Assembly (NCBI RefSeq): GCF_022828245.2
Contig: NZ_CP157587.1
Coordinates: forward strand, 434,001-498,000
Source: Nanosynbacter sp900555675
Lineage (GTDB): Bacteria; Patescibacteriota; Saccharimonadia; Saccharimonadales; Saccharimonadaceae
Direction: 5' to 3'
DNA length: 64,000 nt
Below the pieces are notes generated by a model. That model had not been told where the DNA came from and did not search any database. It saw nothing but the letters and a program-made list of their open reading frames with translations. The position numbers were made by a program, and so were the translations under genes. Of this stretch, positions 42,279-50,067 are shown in pieces; positions within the stretch are counted from its first letter, which is position 1; every line of letters starts with the position of its first letter.

Positions 42279-42878
42279 CTAGTCTTGGTTATAAGTTTGA
42301 GATGAGCCAGAAACTTCACATTTGCCGTCAACCAAGCGACTCGGAACCGACGCCGACTTCAAGTCTGAGCATGACATGCCGCCTTGCTGCGTGCCTGCAA
42401 CAATTGCAATTTCACCAGTGCCGTTCTTTGGTCCGATAATAGTATAAGCGTTCGTCAAGCCATATACTGCCGCATATTTTCCGTATGCACGGTCGATGAT
42501 TGGCTCATACACAGAACCTTCACGCTCTGGAATTGGCTGACCGACCTTAGACTTTAAGAACTTCTTCAAAGAACTGTCAATATCCAATTTATCAACATCA
42601 CTTGCTGAAGTTAAACGAATACCCGTACCGTCGCCTTTGGTTCGGAAATCTTTATATTCTTTCTTTGCCTCATTTGACGGCTCCTCGCCTTCACCGCGAG
42701 TTTTTTCCAGTGAATCAGATGAGTCCTTCTTTGTCTGGCTGGTTTTTACTGAAGCGCTAGAATCCTTATCTTTATGCATAGCACCAGCAATTATCCATGT
42801 CGCCATAGCGACAATGATTATACCCATAACAATCACCGCCGCGATCAGCCATTTATTAGCCGTTGATTTATTTTCCAT
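42279..42878 (-). CDS. Membrane-anchored extracytoplasmic protein
   Basis: Not recognised. It has 199 residues: a membrane anchor near the N terminus (WLIAAVIVMGIIIVAMATWIIAG), a Ser/Lys/Asp-rich linker (about 36-75) and a compact domain to the end with two Cys residues (GGMSCSDL, DGKCEVSG) that could pair outside the cell. It has a GGAGG ribosome site. It is probably a surface protein of unknown role. Confidence 0.7.
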   Translation of the reverse strand: MENKSTANKWLIAAVIVMGIIIVAMATWIIAGAMHKDKDSSASVKTSQTKKDSSDSLEKTRGEGEEPSNEAKKEYKDFRTKGDGTGIRLTSASDVDKLDIDSSLKKFLKSKVGQPIPEREGSVYEPIIDRAYGKYAAVYGLTNAYTIIGPKNGTGEIAIVAGTQQGGMSCSDLKSASVPSRLVDGKCEVSGSSQTYNQD

Positions 42879-43001
42879 AAAACCTCCATTTAGATTGTGT
42901 TTTGATTGTATATGATGGATTATTTGCCGTCAACGTATTGTAACCATAGGCATTTTATGATATAGTAATAAAGTTAAAATCATAAAATAAAAAGGATAAC
43001 G

Positions 43002-43670
43002 ATGACACCGAAAAATGTTTGTATTCCGCGCGAATTGCAACTTCAGGCTGCGATGTTCAGATTAGGAAAAGTCGATGACGAAATTCATGCCGGCTATGAA
43101 ATTCTCCAAAAATATCATAAAACTGTGACTTTTTTTGGATCAGCCAGGATAACTGAAGATAACGAATATTATCAAAAAGCCAAAGATTTAGCGTTTCAAT
43201 TAGCTAAAGAAGGCTACACAATTATCACCGGCGGCGGTGGCGGAATCATGGAAGCGGCAAACCGCGGCGCTATGGAAGCTGGCGGAAAATCAGTCGGATT
43301 CAATATTCGCTTGCCACACGAGCAATCCTTAAACAACTACACGACAGATTCGTTCGCATTCACTCACTTCGCGCCACGAAAAATCGTTATGACGCTTCTG
43401 GCTGACGCGTACGTTTGTTTCCCTGGCGGATTCGGTACAATGGATGAAATTTGTGAGATTATCACATTGACACAAACTAAGAAAATGGCGCCCGTGCCGA
43501 TTGTTCTGTTTGATAAAAAATTCTGGGGCAAATGGGATGATTTTGTGCGCGAAAATATGCTTCCAAATAAGCTGATTTCTGACGGCGATGAAAAAATCTA
43601 CACAATCACCGAAGATATTCCAGAGGTGGTTAATTTAATTAAAAATCAGCGAACTTGTTGCGACCGATAA
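43002..43670 (+). CDS. LOG-family (TIGR00730-like) protein
   Basis: A 222-residue Rossmann-fold protein with the LOG signatures: TVTFFGSARI near the N terminus, ITGGGGGIMEAANRGA and PGGFGTMDEICEI. Family members cleave cytokinin or other nucleoside 5'-monophosphates to base and ribose 5-phosphate. That would suit the nearby pentose-phosphate genes, but activity is not proven by sequence. AAGGA lies at a normal distance before the ATG. Its stop abuts the convergent gene stop. Confidence 0.88.
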   Translation: MTPKNVCIPRELQLQAAMFRLGKVDDEIHAGYEILQKYHKTVTFFGSARITEDNEYYQKAKDLAFQLAKEGYTIITGGGGGIMEAANRGAMEAGGKSVGFNIRLPHEQSLNNYTTDSFAFTHFAPRKIVMTLLADAYVCFPGGFGTMDEICEIITLTQTKKMAPVPIVLFDKKFWGKWDDFVRENMLPNKLISDGDEKIYTITEDIPEVVNLIKNQRTCCDR

Positions 43671-44150
43671 TTATTTCTTAGTTTTCGGCTCAATCCAACA
43701 AATTCCACCCTGACAAACCACTCGCTCCACAGCTGGATTATATGTACGCGGGTGGTTTTTATATCGGCGCGTAATCTCAAATCCCAGACCTCGCTTGCCA
43801 TACGTTGTTTGCTGCTTTCCCAGAGGCAACTGGCAGTGATAATTATTTATAATGTCAATCGGATTAAACGAAATCACTTGTCCATCAACATCCAAAAGCA
43901 CCCACTCAGAAGCCTTAAACGGCGCCCACTTGTCCACTTTCGGCGCGATAGCCATTAGTGATTGATAAATTTCTTCTGCCGTAGCGTTTGACGGATCCAA
44001 ACCTAGAGAGCGAATAATCGAATGCGCTCTAGCCAATATTTCCGCAATCAATCGCACATCACTATCGTCCCTAGTCATCTGCCTGAGCTCGGTTAATGCT
44101 CGACGCTTTTTCACGTCACCGCCCAACAATTTCCCCAAATTTTGCGCCAT
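43671..44150 (-). CDS. Hypothetical protein at the end of the sugar-kinase operon
   Basis: Not recognised. It has 159 residues and no signal or membrane segment. The N-terminal half is helical; the C-terminal half has several Tyr and basic residues and two Cys (VVCQGGICWIEPK). The start overlaps the pfkB-family stop by one base, so it is co-translated with the sugar kinase and aldolase. Confidence 0.7.
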   Translation of the reverse strand: MAQNLGKLLGGDVKKRRALTELRQMTRDDSDVRLIAEILARAHSIIRSLGLDPSNATAEEIYQSLMAIAPKVDKWAPFKASEWVLLDVDGQVISFNPIDIINNYHCQLPLGKQQTTYGKRGLGFEITRRYKNHPRTYNPAVERVVCQGGICWIEPKTKK

Positions 44151-45112
44151 TATAATTCCCTTTCTTGAATTGGCATAGCATGAAGCACTGTGCCAGCATA
44201 TAAAATTCCAGCCTTTGCTCCGATTTTCATAACCACCGAACTAGCATTCGCGCTGCCCATAATTACAGAGTTTTTCAAGTTGCCACTTCGCGCCCATTCG
44301 CTCAAAAATCCCGACGCAAACGCATCTCCAGCGCCAGTTCTGTCAATTGACGGTCTATCGTCGTACATCAGCGCTCGCACGATAGTTTTTCCGTCGCTTG
44401 CGATTGAGCCGTTTACGCCGTCCGTCACCAAGACGACCGGAACTAATCTCAAACCTCTTCTAACCAGGGCTTCCAAATCCTCGCCAGATACCAATTGCTG
44501 CATTTCTTCTTTATTCAAAGTTAAAACATCGACATCGGACAATAATCCCAGCAATTTATCCTTTTGCGCCAATTCTTTCTTCCCGGGATTAAAACAGATT
44601 TTCATATCGCGACGTTTGGCTTGCTGGAATAATTTATGAAGCATCGGCATATTTCCCGCCAAAGTTGAAACGTATAGCCAATCCGCGTCCTCTTCGGACA
44701 AATCAAAATCCGCCTCATGATAATGCGTCGAAGCACCGCGGTATGTTAAAATTGTTCGCTCGCCATTTGAAGCCAATAATAACACCGAATATCCCGTACT
44801 GTATTTTGGCGAATATCGCACCAAATGCGTGTCAATATTCTCCTTGTCCAAATCCGCAATTACCGCTTGCCCTGCTGGATCATGACCAATTGCGCCCATA
44901 AAACTAGCATAATGCCCTTGCCTGGAAAACGTTACCGCGGCGTTTGTGGCGCCACCGCCAGTCGAGAAATGAATCTGGTTTACGTCAGCCTTTGCCCCCA
45001 AATCCAACCGCGCAAAACAGTGTTCTGGACTTTCACAAACTGGCGTCAGTGCGTCTGATTGGCTTAAAAATACGTCTTGAATCGCCGCGCCAACCGTAAT
45101 GATTTTCGCCAT
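44150..45112 (-). CDS. PfkB-family carbohydrate kinase
   Basis: A 320-residue ribokinase-like kinase. It has the N-terminal GG motif (STGGGATNAAVTFSRQG), the sugar pocket and the C-terminal catalytic DRTGAGDAFASGFL with the base Asp. It may be the working phosphofructokinase or a ribokinase. The overlap with an upstream class II aldolase gene favours a sugar-phosphate role in glycolysis, since no PfkA is seen in the window. Confidence 0.9.
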   Translation of the reverse strand: MAKIITVGAAIQDVFLSQSDALTPVCESPEHCFARLDLGAKADVNQIHFSTGGGATNAAVTFSRQGHYASFMGAIGHDPAGQAVIADLDKENIDTHLVRYSPKYSTGYSVLLLASNGERTILTYRGASTHYHEADFDLSEEDADWLYVSTLAGNMPMLHKLFQQAKRRDMKICFNPGKKELAQKDKLLGLLSDVDVLTLNKEEMQQLVSGEDLEALVRRGLRLVPVVLVTDGVNGSIASDGKTIVRALMYDDRPSIDRTGAGDAFASGFLSEWARSGNLKNSVIMGSANASSVVMKIGAKAGILYAGTVLHAMPIQEREL

Positions 45113-46023
45113 TAAACCACTGCCTTTCGCGCGGAATTAAACGCCTTAATCTTTGATTCCACCACTTCCTGTACAGCGGCATAAACTGGCGGCATTAATT
45201 TAACAATAGCGTACTCATTTGGATTTTCTCGCAAGGTTTTCTCCAGGGTTGTTCGGAAGGCGTAACGCATATCAGAATTGATATTGATTTTAGAAACGCC
45301 AATTTTCGCAGCATCCTCAAAATAATGCAGTGGCGTGCCAGACCCACCGTGCAACGAAATCTGACAATGAATCGCCTCGCGAATGTCAGCCAACAAATCC
45401 AAATCCAACACTTTCGGAACTGGATATTTGCCATGCAAATTGCCAATCGCCGCCGCAAAAGTATCAATTCCAGTCGCCTCAACAAACGCACGCGCACCTT
45501 CTGGCGTAGAGAAGGTCTTTTTTATCTCCTCATAATTTATATCTTCCGTATGAACATTTGAACTTCCGCCAAAATAATGCGGCTCAGACTCCACTAGCGC
45601 ACCAGTAAACTTGGCATATTCAACAACTTCACGAGTTTTCGCAATAATTTCCTCATCAGAAGCGTCATGATTTGCCTGAGAAATGTCTATATGGATAAAC
45701 TCATATCCAGCGTCAATCGCTCGCTTACAACCCTCAACCGTCGGTCCGTGGTCCAAATTCAAGTACATTTCAATTCCGTACTCAGCCTTATAATTGTCCA
45801 CCAAATCGCGAACGTTCTCTAGACCCATAGCCTTCACTTCGGCGTCAGAAACCTCAACCAACACTGGTGATTGAAGCTTTTGTGCCGCCCGCGCCACCGC
45901 AATCAGCGTCTCTTGATTGTCAATATTAAACGCCCCAACCGCAAAGCGTTGCGCTCGTGTTCGCTGCATTAAATGACGCGCCCGCGTCGTGTTTTTCCGA
46001 ATCTCTGAAATCGATAATCCCAT
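45112..46023 (-). CDS. fba: Class II fructose-bisphosphate (ketose-bisphosphate) aldolase
   Basis: A zinc-dependent aldolase of 303 residues that splits fructose 1,6-bisphosphate or a related ketose bisphosphate. Zinc ligands are visible in LDHGPTVE, ESEPHYFGG, GNLHGKYP and LHGGSGTPL. The phosphate-binding GVSKININSDMR motif follows. Tagatose-bisphosphate aldolases look similar, so substrate is likely but not certain. A GGGGG ribosome site and TATAAT box lie upstream. Unit C separates it from the transketolase operon. Confidence 0.92.
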   Translation of the reverse strand: MGLSISEIRKNTTRARHLMQRTRAQRFAVGAFNIDNQETLIAVARAAQKLQSPVLVEVSDAEVKAMGLENVRDLVDNYKAEYGIEMYLNLDHGPTVEGCKRAIDAGYEFIHIDISQANHDASDEEIIAKTREVVEYAKFTGALVESEPHYFGGSSNVHTEDINYEEIKKTFSTPEGARAFVEATGIDTFAAAIGNLHGKYPVPKVLDLDLLADIREAIHCQISLHGGSGTPLHYFEDAAKIGVSKININSDMRYAFRTTLEKTLRENPNEYAIVKLMPPVYAAVQEVVESKIKAFNSARKAVV

Positions 46024-46082
46024 ACTGCCCCCTAAAATACTTATGGTAATTATATCAATTACCGCCCGCTATGCCAAGAGAA

Positions 46083-46111
46083 TTGACATCATGTTGTTTT
46101 GGTGGTAATAT
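46083..46111 (+). promoter_or_regulatory. Unit C promoter (extended -10)
   Basis: TTGACA (46083-46088), 17-base spacer, TGG-TAATAT (-10 at 46106-46111). GGCTTTT follows at 46117. Confidence 0.65.
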
Positions 46112-46116
46112 AAAAT

Positions 46117-46169
46117 GGCTTTTGCTCAAGGCTTACCCCTAAGGGCAAAAGAGCCCTTTAGCTTTGAGC
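46117..46169 (+). promoter_or_regulatory. Nested hairpin leader of unit C
   Basis: GCTCAAGGC (46124-46132) pairs with GCTTTGAGC (46161-46169) and encloses AAGGGC-AAAAGA-GCCCTT (46141-46158). A competing 5'-terminal stem joins GGC-TTTTGC (46117-46125) with GCAAAA-GA-GCC (46145-46155). The two folds exclude each other. Confidence 0.6.
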
Positions 46170-46192
46170 ACCTTCACAGAGAGGAAAAAGGA

Positions 46193-46423
46193 ATGAACCA
46201 TGTAGTCAAAACGGTAGTCTTCATGGGTAAGACTGTTTTGTTCATTGTCGCACTGCTCTGTGCAGTATGGTGGATGATAACCATCTACCTCCTCATGGCC
46301 TATGGGCCACTCGAGTCCTTAACATTCGGGGTGGGGAGTATTTTGCTCTCCATACTCGTATGTAAGAGGAACCATAGTCGCCACAAATACGATCGTAATA
46401 AGTGCGATTGCGACCGTAGGTGA
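46193..46423 (+). CDS. Unit C small membrane protein (76 aa)
   Basis: Not recognised. It has two membrane segments (about 12-37 and 41-58) and a basic tail rich in Arg, Lys, Asp and Cys (NKCDCDRR). ATG 46193 is chosen over the upstream ATG 46115 because GAGGAAAAAGG lies just before it and 46115 precedes the expected transcript start. Hairpins run through the frame: AAAAC/GTTTT with AGTCTT/AAGACT (46208-46239), GGTGGATG/CATCTACC (46269-46289) and TGGCC-TATG-GGCCA (46296-46309). It lies between fba and transketolase, opposite in direction to both. Confidence 0.65.
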   Translation: MNHVVKTVVFMGKTVLFIVALLCAVWWMITIYLLMAYGPLESLTFGVGSILLSILVCKRNHSRHKYDRNKCDCDRR

Positions 46424-46429
46424 CACATA

Positions 46430-46498
46430 CCCGTCAGGAGGACTACTTGCTTTGAGGTCTTTAATCAGATCTTGGCAGTAGCTCCTGGCGGGCTTTTT
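46430..46498 (+). terminator. Long rod-like terminator of unit C
   Basis: CCCGTCAGGAG (46430-46440) pairs with CTCCTGGCGGG (46482-46492). Inside are CTACT/AGTAG and AGGTCT-TTAATC-AGATCT. A TTTTT run follows, overlapping the stop codon of the convergent transketolase gene. Confidence 0.8.
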
Positions 46499-47459
46499 AC
46501 TGGAGAAAATTGACAACACTACGAACAATTGAATCGACATCCAAACCGTGCTTTTTCCATAATTCAGACATTTTACCAGACTCGCCGAATACATCATTAA
46601 CGCCGATTCGCTTCATCTTTACAGGCAAATTCTCGCTAAGAACTTCTGTCACGCTTGAGCCAAATCCACCAGCAATCTGCCCTTCTTCCGCCGTAATGAC
46701 AGACTGGCATTTTTGAGCTGCGTTAAGTACGGCCTCTTCGTCCAGCGGCTTAATCGTCGGAAAATGAATCACTTCTGCCTGGATGTCATATTCATTCGCA
46801 AGCTTTTCCGCTGCCAACAATAATTGATAAGTCATCACGCCAGTTCCAAACAAGGCAACATCTTTACCGCGCCTCAACGTATAACTTTTTCCAATCTCAA
46901 AAGTAGATTGATTCAGGAATAGCGGTGTTTTTTCTCTTGGCAATCTTACGTAATTCGGGCGTTTATCTCCAGCCATTGCCGCCGCGATCAGCTTGGCCTC
47001 ATTAGCGTCGCCGGGCGCCAAAACCACCATATTAGGCAAACTTCGCATCAGCACAATATCTTCCAGCATTTGATGTGTCGCACCATCTGGACCGACATTT
47101 AACCCCGCATGAGAACCCACCAGCTTGACTGGCTGATTGTTCAGGCAAATAGTCGTTCGAATCTGCTCCCAATTGCGACCCGGACTAAACGCCGCATAAC
47201 TGGCCGCAAACGGAATATTTCCCATAGCCGCCAGTCCAGACGCCACGGTAACCAAATTCTGCTCCGCCACGCCAACTTCAATTGCCCGCGGCTTCCCGAT
47301 TTCCTCATAAAACTTACCAAAGCCAACACTCTCCATTAAATCCGCGCTCAGCGCCACCACCAAATTATTTTTCTTCGCAATATCCACCAAGCCTTCGCCA
47401 AAACCCATCCGAATTGCCGCAAGTTCCAAATTCTGCCAATTTTCCATTAAGAAACTCAT
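46497..47459 (-). CDS. Transketolase, C-terminal subunit
   Basis: This 320-residue subunit carries the pyrimidine-binding and C-terminal domains of transketolase, as in two-gene systems of archaea and some bacteria. It shows the cofactor-ring site (RAIEVGVAEQNLVTVASGLA), PFAASYAAFSPGRNWEQIR and DGATHQMLEDI. Together with the N-terminal subunit it moves two-carbon units between sugar phosphates. Its start overlaps the N subunit stop by four bases. Confidence 0.95.
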   Translation of the reverse strand: MSFLMENWQNLELAAIRMGFGEGLVDIAKKNNLVVALSADLMESVGFGKFYEEIGKPRAIEVGVAEQNLVTVASGLAAMGNIPFAASYAAFSPGRNWEQIRTTICLNNQPVKLVGSHAGLNVGPDGATHQMLEDIVLMRSLPNMVVLAPGDANEAKLIAAAMAGDKRPNYVRLPREKTPLFLNQSTFEIGKSYTLRRGKDVALFGTGVMTYQLLLAAEKLANEYDIQAEVIHFPTIKPLDEEAVLNAAQKCQSVITAEEGQIAGGFGSSVTEVLSENLPVKMKRIGVNDVFGESGKMSELWKKHGLDVDSIVRSVVNFLQ

Positions 47460-48292
47460 TCGCCGCCTCCTTCACTCAATTGAGCAAGCGCCCGCTCCGC
47501 TTCCTCGGCATTAGGAGATTTTCCATGCCAATGGTAATCATATTCCATAAAATCAACGCCACGACCAGGAACTGTATAGGCAATTATCACACTCGGCTGC
47601 CGAGAATTCTTTGCCTTATCAATCGCCTGAATTATCGCCAAATGATCATGCCCGTCAATTTCTTGCGCATCCCAGCCAAAACTTCGCCATTTGTCCGCCA
47701 AATCACCTAACGGCATCACCTTTTCCGTATCGCCACCAATCTGAATATTATTTCTATCAACAATCGCAATCAAATTCGACAGATTATATTTTTTCGCAAA
47801 CATCACCGCTTCCCAAATATTCCCTTCGTCAAGCTCGCCATCACCCAAACTGCAGTAAACGAATCGCTCAGAATTGCCACCCAAATATTGCAATGAATAC
47901 GCCATGCCGGCCGCTTGGCTCAAACCACAACCCAGAGGACCGCTAGTCGTTTCAATTCCCGCCAGACTGCCGCGTTCTGGATGGCCTTGCAGCTTGGAGC
48001 CAAATTTTCGCAGATTAGCCAACTCTTTTTTATCGAAAAATCCCCGCTCCGCCAGCGTCGCATATAAAAGTGGCGCATAATGACCATTACTCATTACGAA
48101 AATATCCCGATCTTTCCAATTAGGATTCTCAGGATCTAGTCGCATGGCGTGAAAATACAAAACCGCCATAACATCAGCAAAACCCAAACACCCAGCAGAA
48201 TGACCCGAGCCAGCCGCCAATAATTCGCGAATAACAGACCTTCGCAATTGTTGCGATATTTTCTTCAATTTCGCTATCTGGCCGACATCCAT
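47456..48292 (-). CDS. Transketolase, N-terminal subunit
   Basis: The 278-residue thiamine-diphosphate domain of a split transketolase. It has AGSGHSAGCLGFADVMAVLY, and the TPP motif GDGELDEGNIWEAVMFAKKYNLSNLIAIVDRNN (GDG...NN type), both needed for cofactor and magnesium binding. The order rpiB-rpe-tktN-tktC with short overlaps makes a complete non-oxidative pentose-phosphate operon apart from transaldolase. Confidence 0.95.
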   Translation of the reverse strand: MDVGQIAKLKKISQQLRRSVIRELLAAGSGHSAGCLGFADVMAVLYFHAMRLDPENPNWKDRDIFVMSNGHYAPLLYATLAERGFFDKKELANLRKFGSKLQGHPERGSLAGIETTSGPLGCGLSQAAGMAYSLQYLGGNSERFVYCSLGDGELDEGNIWEAVMFAKKYNLSNLIAIVDRNNIQIGGDTEKVMPLGDLADKWRSFGWDAQEIDGHDHLAIIQAIDKAKNSRQPSVIIAYTVPGRGVDFMEYDYHWHGKSPNAEEAERALAQLSEGGGE

Positions 48293-48942
48293 TAAAGCAC
48301 GCTCGTTTTATTAATCTCCTGCTGCAATCTGGAGAAAATAGTGCGCGGATCTGACGATTTCTGAATAACGCCGCCAACGTTCAAAACGTTAACGCCACCC
48401 TGAACTAGACTATACGCATTATCTACCGCCACTCCGCCGTCCCATCCGATCTCCACATTGGGATTAATAGCTTTGATGAGTCGTATTTTTTCCAGCTGCA
48501 TCAAACTAGCAGTTCCACCAAATCGCCCCAACTCACCGCTAAAAATCATCACATGATCTGCTATTTTTATCAATTCCTCAACGGTTCGCGGAACCGTCGG
48601 CTTTAGTAGCGCTAATCCCGCCATAATTCCAGCTTGGCGAATCTGCATGAGCGCGGTTTTTACGTCACCAGTAGCCTCCGCGTGAATAATAATCATATGT
48701 GGCCTTAAGGCAATCAACTTCGGAACATACTCAGCGACATCATTAACCATCGCATGGATATCAATCATCCAACCCTCTGGCGCCCATAATTCTGGAATTC
48801 CAACTGTCAATGTCGGAGCAAATTCACCATCAGAAATGTCAATATGCACACGCTCAACAAGCCCGGTTATTTTATTAACTTGCTCTTTGTATTGTTCGGC
48901 ATTTTCTGCCAAAATTGCTGGTGCGATTACAGAATTACTCAT
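48292..48942 (-). CDS. rpe: Ribulose-phosphate 3-epimerase family protein
   Basis: A 216-residue TIM barrel that interconverts ribulose 5-phosphate and xylulose 5-phosphate. It shows the metal-site segments VHIDISDGEFAPTLT, IDIHAMV and IGWDGGVAVDNA, with the phosphate-binding NVGGVI near the end. Some motifs differ from E. coli Rpe (MVEPG... is replaced by MIFSGELGRFGG), so a related sugar-phosphate epimerase is possible. The operon context strongly supports Rpe. Confidence 0.88.
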   Translation of the reverse strand: MSNSVIAPAILAENAEQYKEQVNKITGLVERVHIDISDGEFAPTLTVGIPELWAPEGWMIDIHAMVNDVAEYVPKLIALRPHMIIIHAEATGDVKTALMQIRQAGIMAGLALLKPTVPRTVEELIKIADHVMIFSGELGRFGGTASLMQLEKIRLIKAINPNVEIGWDGGVAVDNAYSLVQGGVNVLNVGGVIQKSSDPRTIFSRLQQEINKTSVL

Positions 48943-49391
48943 GACAATTCATCCAATTGCGCATTACGCCTATTAAATCGCGGAGCATTCGCATAAGGAG
49001 TGTTTAGCCACGTTTCCACAATTCCCTTCCACGCCGATTCGTTATCTTCCAAAACTCGCGCTGGCAAACATAGAACATTTGAGTCGTTATCTTGGCGCGT
49101 CATCTTTGCCTCAAACGCATCCCAAATCACACTGGCACGGATTCCCTTGAATCGGTTCGCCGCCATACACATTCCTTGACCGCCGCCGCAAATTAATATC
49201 GCACGCGGATCTTTGCTATCATCACCAATAACCTTCAACGCCGCCGCCTGCGCGAATTGCGGAAAATCGTCATTAGGATTTAATTCTACACCGCCTACGT
49301 CTTGAACGTCATAGCCATTCTTAACCAAATAGGCAAAAACTTTTTCTTTCAACATAAAGCCGCGATGATCAGATCCGAGGTAGATTTTCAT
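48939..49391 (-). CDS. rpiB: Ribose-5-phosphate isomerase B
   Basis: A 150-residue RpiB/LacAB-type isomerase linking ribose and ribulose 5-phosphates. It has the start GSDHRGFMLKEKV and the active-site loop ICGGGQGMCMAANRFKGIRAS with the catalytic Cys, although the usual CGTGIG is CGGGQG here. Its stop overlaps the rpe start by four bases. It heads the operon, with a TATACT box six bases before the ATG. Confidence 0.92.
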   Translation of the reverse strand: MKIYLGSDHRGFMLKEKVFAYLVKNGYDVQDVGGVELNPNDDFPQFAQAAALKVIGDDSKDPRAILICGGGQGMCMAANRFKGIRASVIWDAFEAKMTRQDNDSNVLCLPARVLEDNESAWKGIVETWLNTPYANAPRFNRRNAQLDELS

Positions 49392-49397
49392 AATTTT

Positions 49398-49403
49398 AGT
49401 ATA
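49398..49403 (-). promoter_or_regulatory. -10 box of the rpiB operon (leaderless)
   Basis: TATACT on the minus strand ends six bases before ATG 49391. Confidence 0.55.
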
Positions 49404-49479
49404 AGCGTTTTCGGTGATTTTTGCAAGGAAAAGTTAGGTATTTTATCAGAGGTAGGGTATAGCTATTTGACAAAAAGTA

Positions 49480-49508
49480 TTGACATTTCGCGGCTGGTAT
49501 GATATATA
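49480..49508 (+). promoter_or_regulatory. Unit D promoter (extended -10)
   Basis: TTGACA (49480-49485), 17-base spacer, TGA-TATATA (-10 at 49503-49508). It shares TATTGACATTT and TGATATATATAT with the unit A promoter, and AGCTTTT follows at 49513. Confidence 0.75.
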
Positions 49509-49513
49509 TATCA

Positions 49514-49612
49514 GCTTTTCAAACCGTGAAAAGCAACTAACCGGGGAGTTCACCCCGGTTGAGGTCGCGGTTCTGAAAGGCCGCACCTCAAAATTTCTCT
49601 GAAAGGAGAAAT
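49514..49612 (+). promoter_or_regulatory. Four-hairpin leader of unit D
   Basis: Four consecutive stems are visible: GCTTTTCA/TGAAAAGC (49514-49534), AACCGGGG/CCCCGGTT (49539-49560), GAGGT-C-GCGG/CCGC-ACCTC (49561-49589) and ATTTCTC/GAGAAAT (49593-49612). The last contains the ribosome site AAGGAGAA, so initiation may depend on its opening. Confidence 0.75.
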
Positions 49613-49613
49613 C

Positions 49614-49955
49614 GTGTCTACTGCTCGTAGTACACTCATTATTCTGCTGCTTGCCGTGTTCGGGTTGACCGGGTTGACCGGATGTGCAGACGTCAGCGAC
49701 GTCTGGACTCAGGACCTTGTCAAGGCGGGGTTCACCGACCCCGTCCCCATCAATGACTCGGGGGAAGCCGCAGGGGTAATCATGGCCTCGGCCGGCAGTT
49801 GTAGGATTCGGTTTGTCATTGACAGGCAAACCGACACAATATACGCGGAGGTCCCGGGCAGTGATATCTCTGACGAACCTTCGTTCGTCAGAAGCCCATC
49901 ACTTGAAATCTTGAAGCAGGACGAGAGATTCTCGTCCTGCTTCGGAGAAGATTGA
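49614..49955 (+). CDS. Unit D small lipoprotein (113 aa)
   Basis: Not recognised. A signal peptide (LIILLLAVFGLTG) ends in the lipobox LTGC, so Cys24 should be lipidated and the protein anchored outside the membrane. The rest is about 90 polar residues with two more Cys (SCRIRFVI, SSCFGED). GTG 49614 is chosen because AAGGAGAA precedes it closely. The coding region itself is built of perfect inverted repeats: 49687-49705, 49724-49745, 49808-49834, 49869-49892 (10 bp) and 49913-49943 (14 bp with a 3-base loop). A 9-base tandem repeat GGGTTGACC encodes part of the signal peptide. It is convergent with gap. Confidence 0.75.
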   Translation: MSTARSTLIILLLAVFGLTGLTGCADVSDVWTQDLVKAGFTDPVPINDSGEAAGVIMASAGSCRIRFVIDRQTDTIYAEVPGSDISDEPSFVRSPSLEILKQDERFSSCFGED

Positions 49956-50020
49956 GGCGCCGCGCCAGCAGAAGGCGCGCTAAGATAAATATTCTGTAAA
50001 ACCGCCGAAAATCCCGGCGT

Positions 50021-50055
50021 CCCCGCACCACCACGGTGCGGGGTTATTTCCTTTT
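50021..50055 (+). terminator. Terminator of unit D
   Basis: CCCCGCACC (50021-50029), loop ACCAC, GGTGCGGGG (50035-50043), then TTATTTCCTTTTT. Two smaller stems precede it: CGCGCC/GGCGCG (49961-49979) and CGCCG/CGGCG (50003-50019). Confidence 0.75.
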
Positions 50056-50067
50056 TGGAAGATGGCC

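Noticed and set aside
46115..46192. Earlier ATG for the unit C gene
   Set aside because: It precedes or coincides with the expected transcript start and lies in the leader hairpins; ATG 46193 has the ribosome site.
46430..50043. Hammerhead ribozymes at the ends of units B, C and D
   Set aside because: No CUGAUGA...GAAA core was found there; C and D end in ordinary or rod-like terminators.
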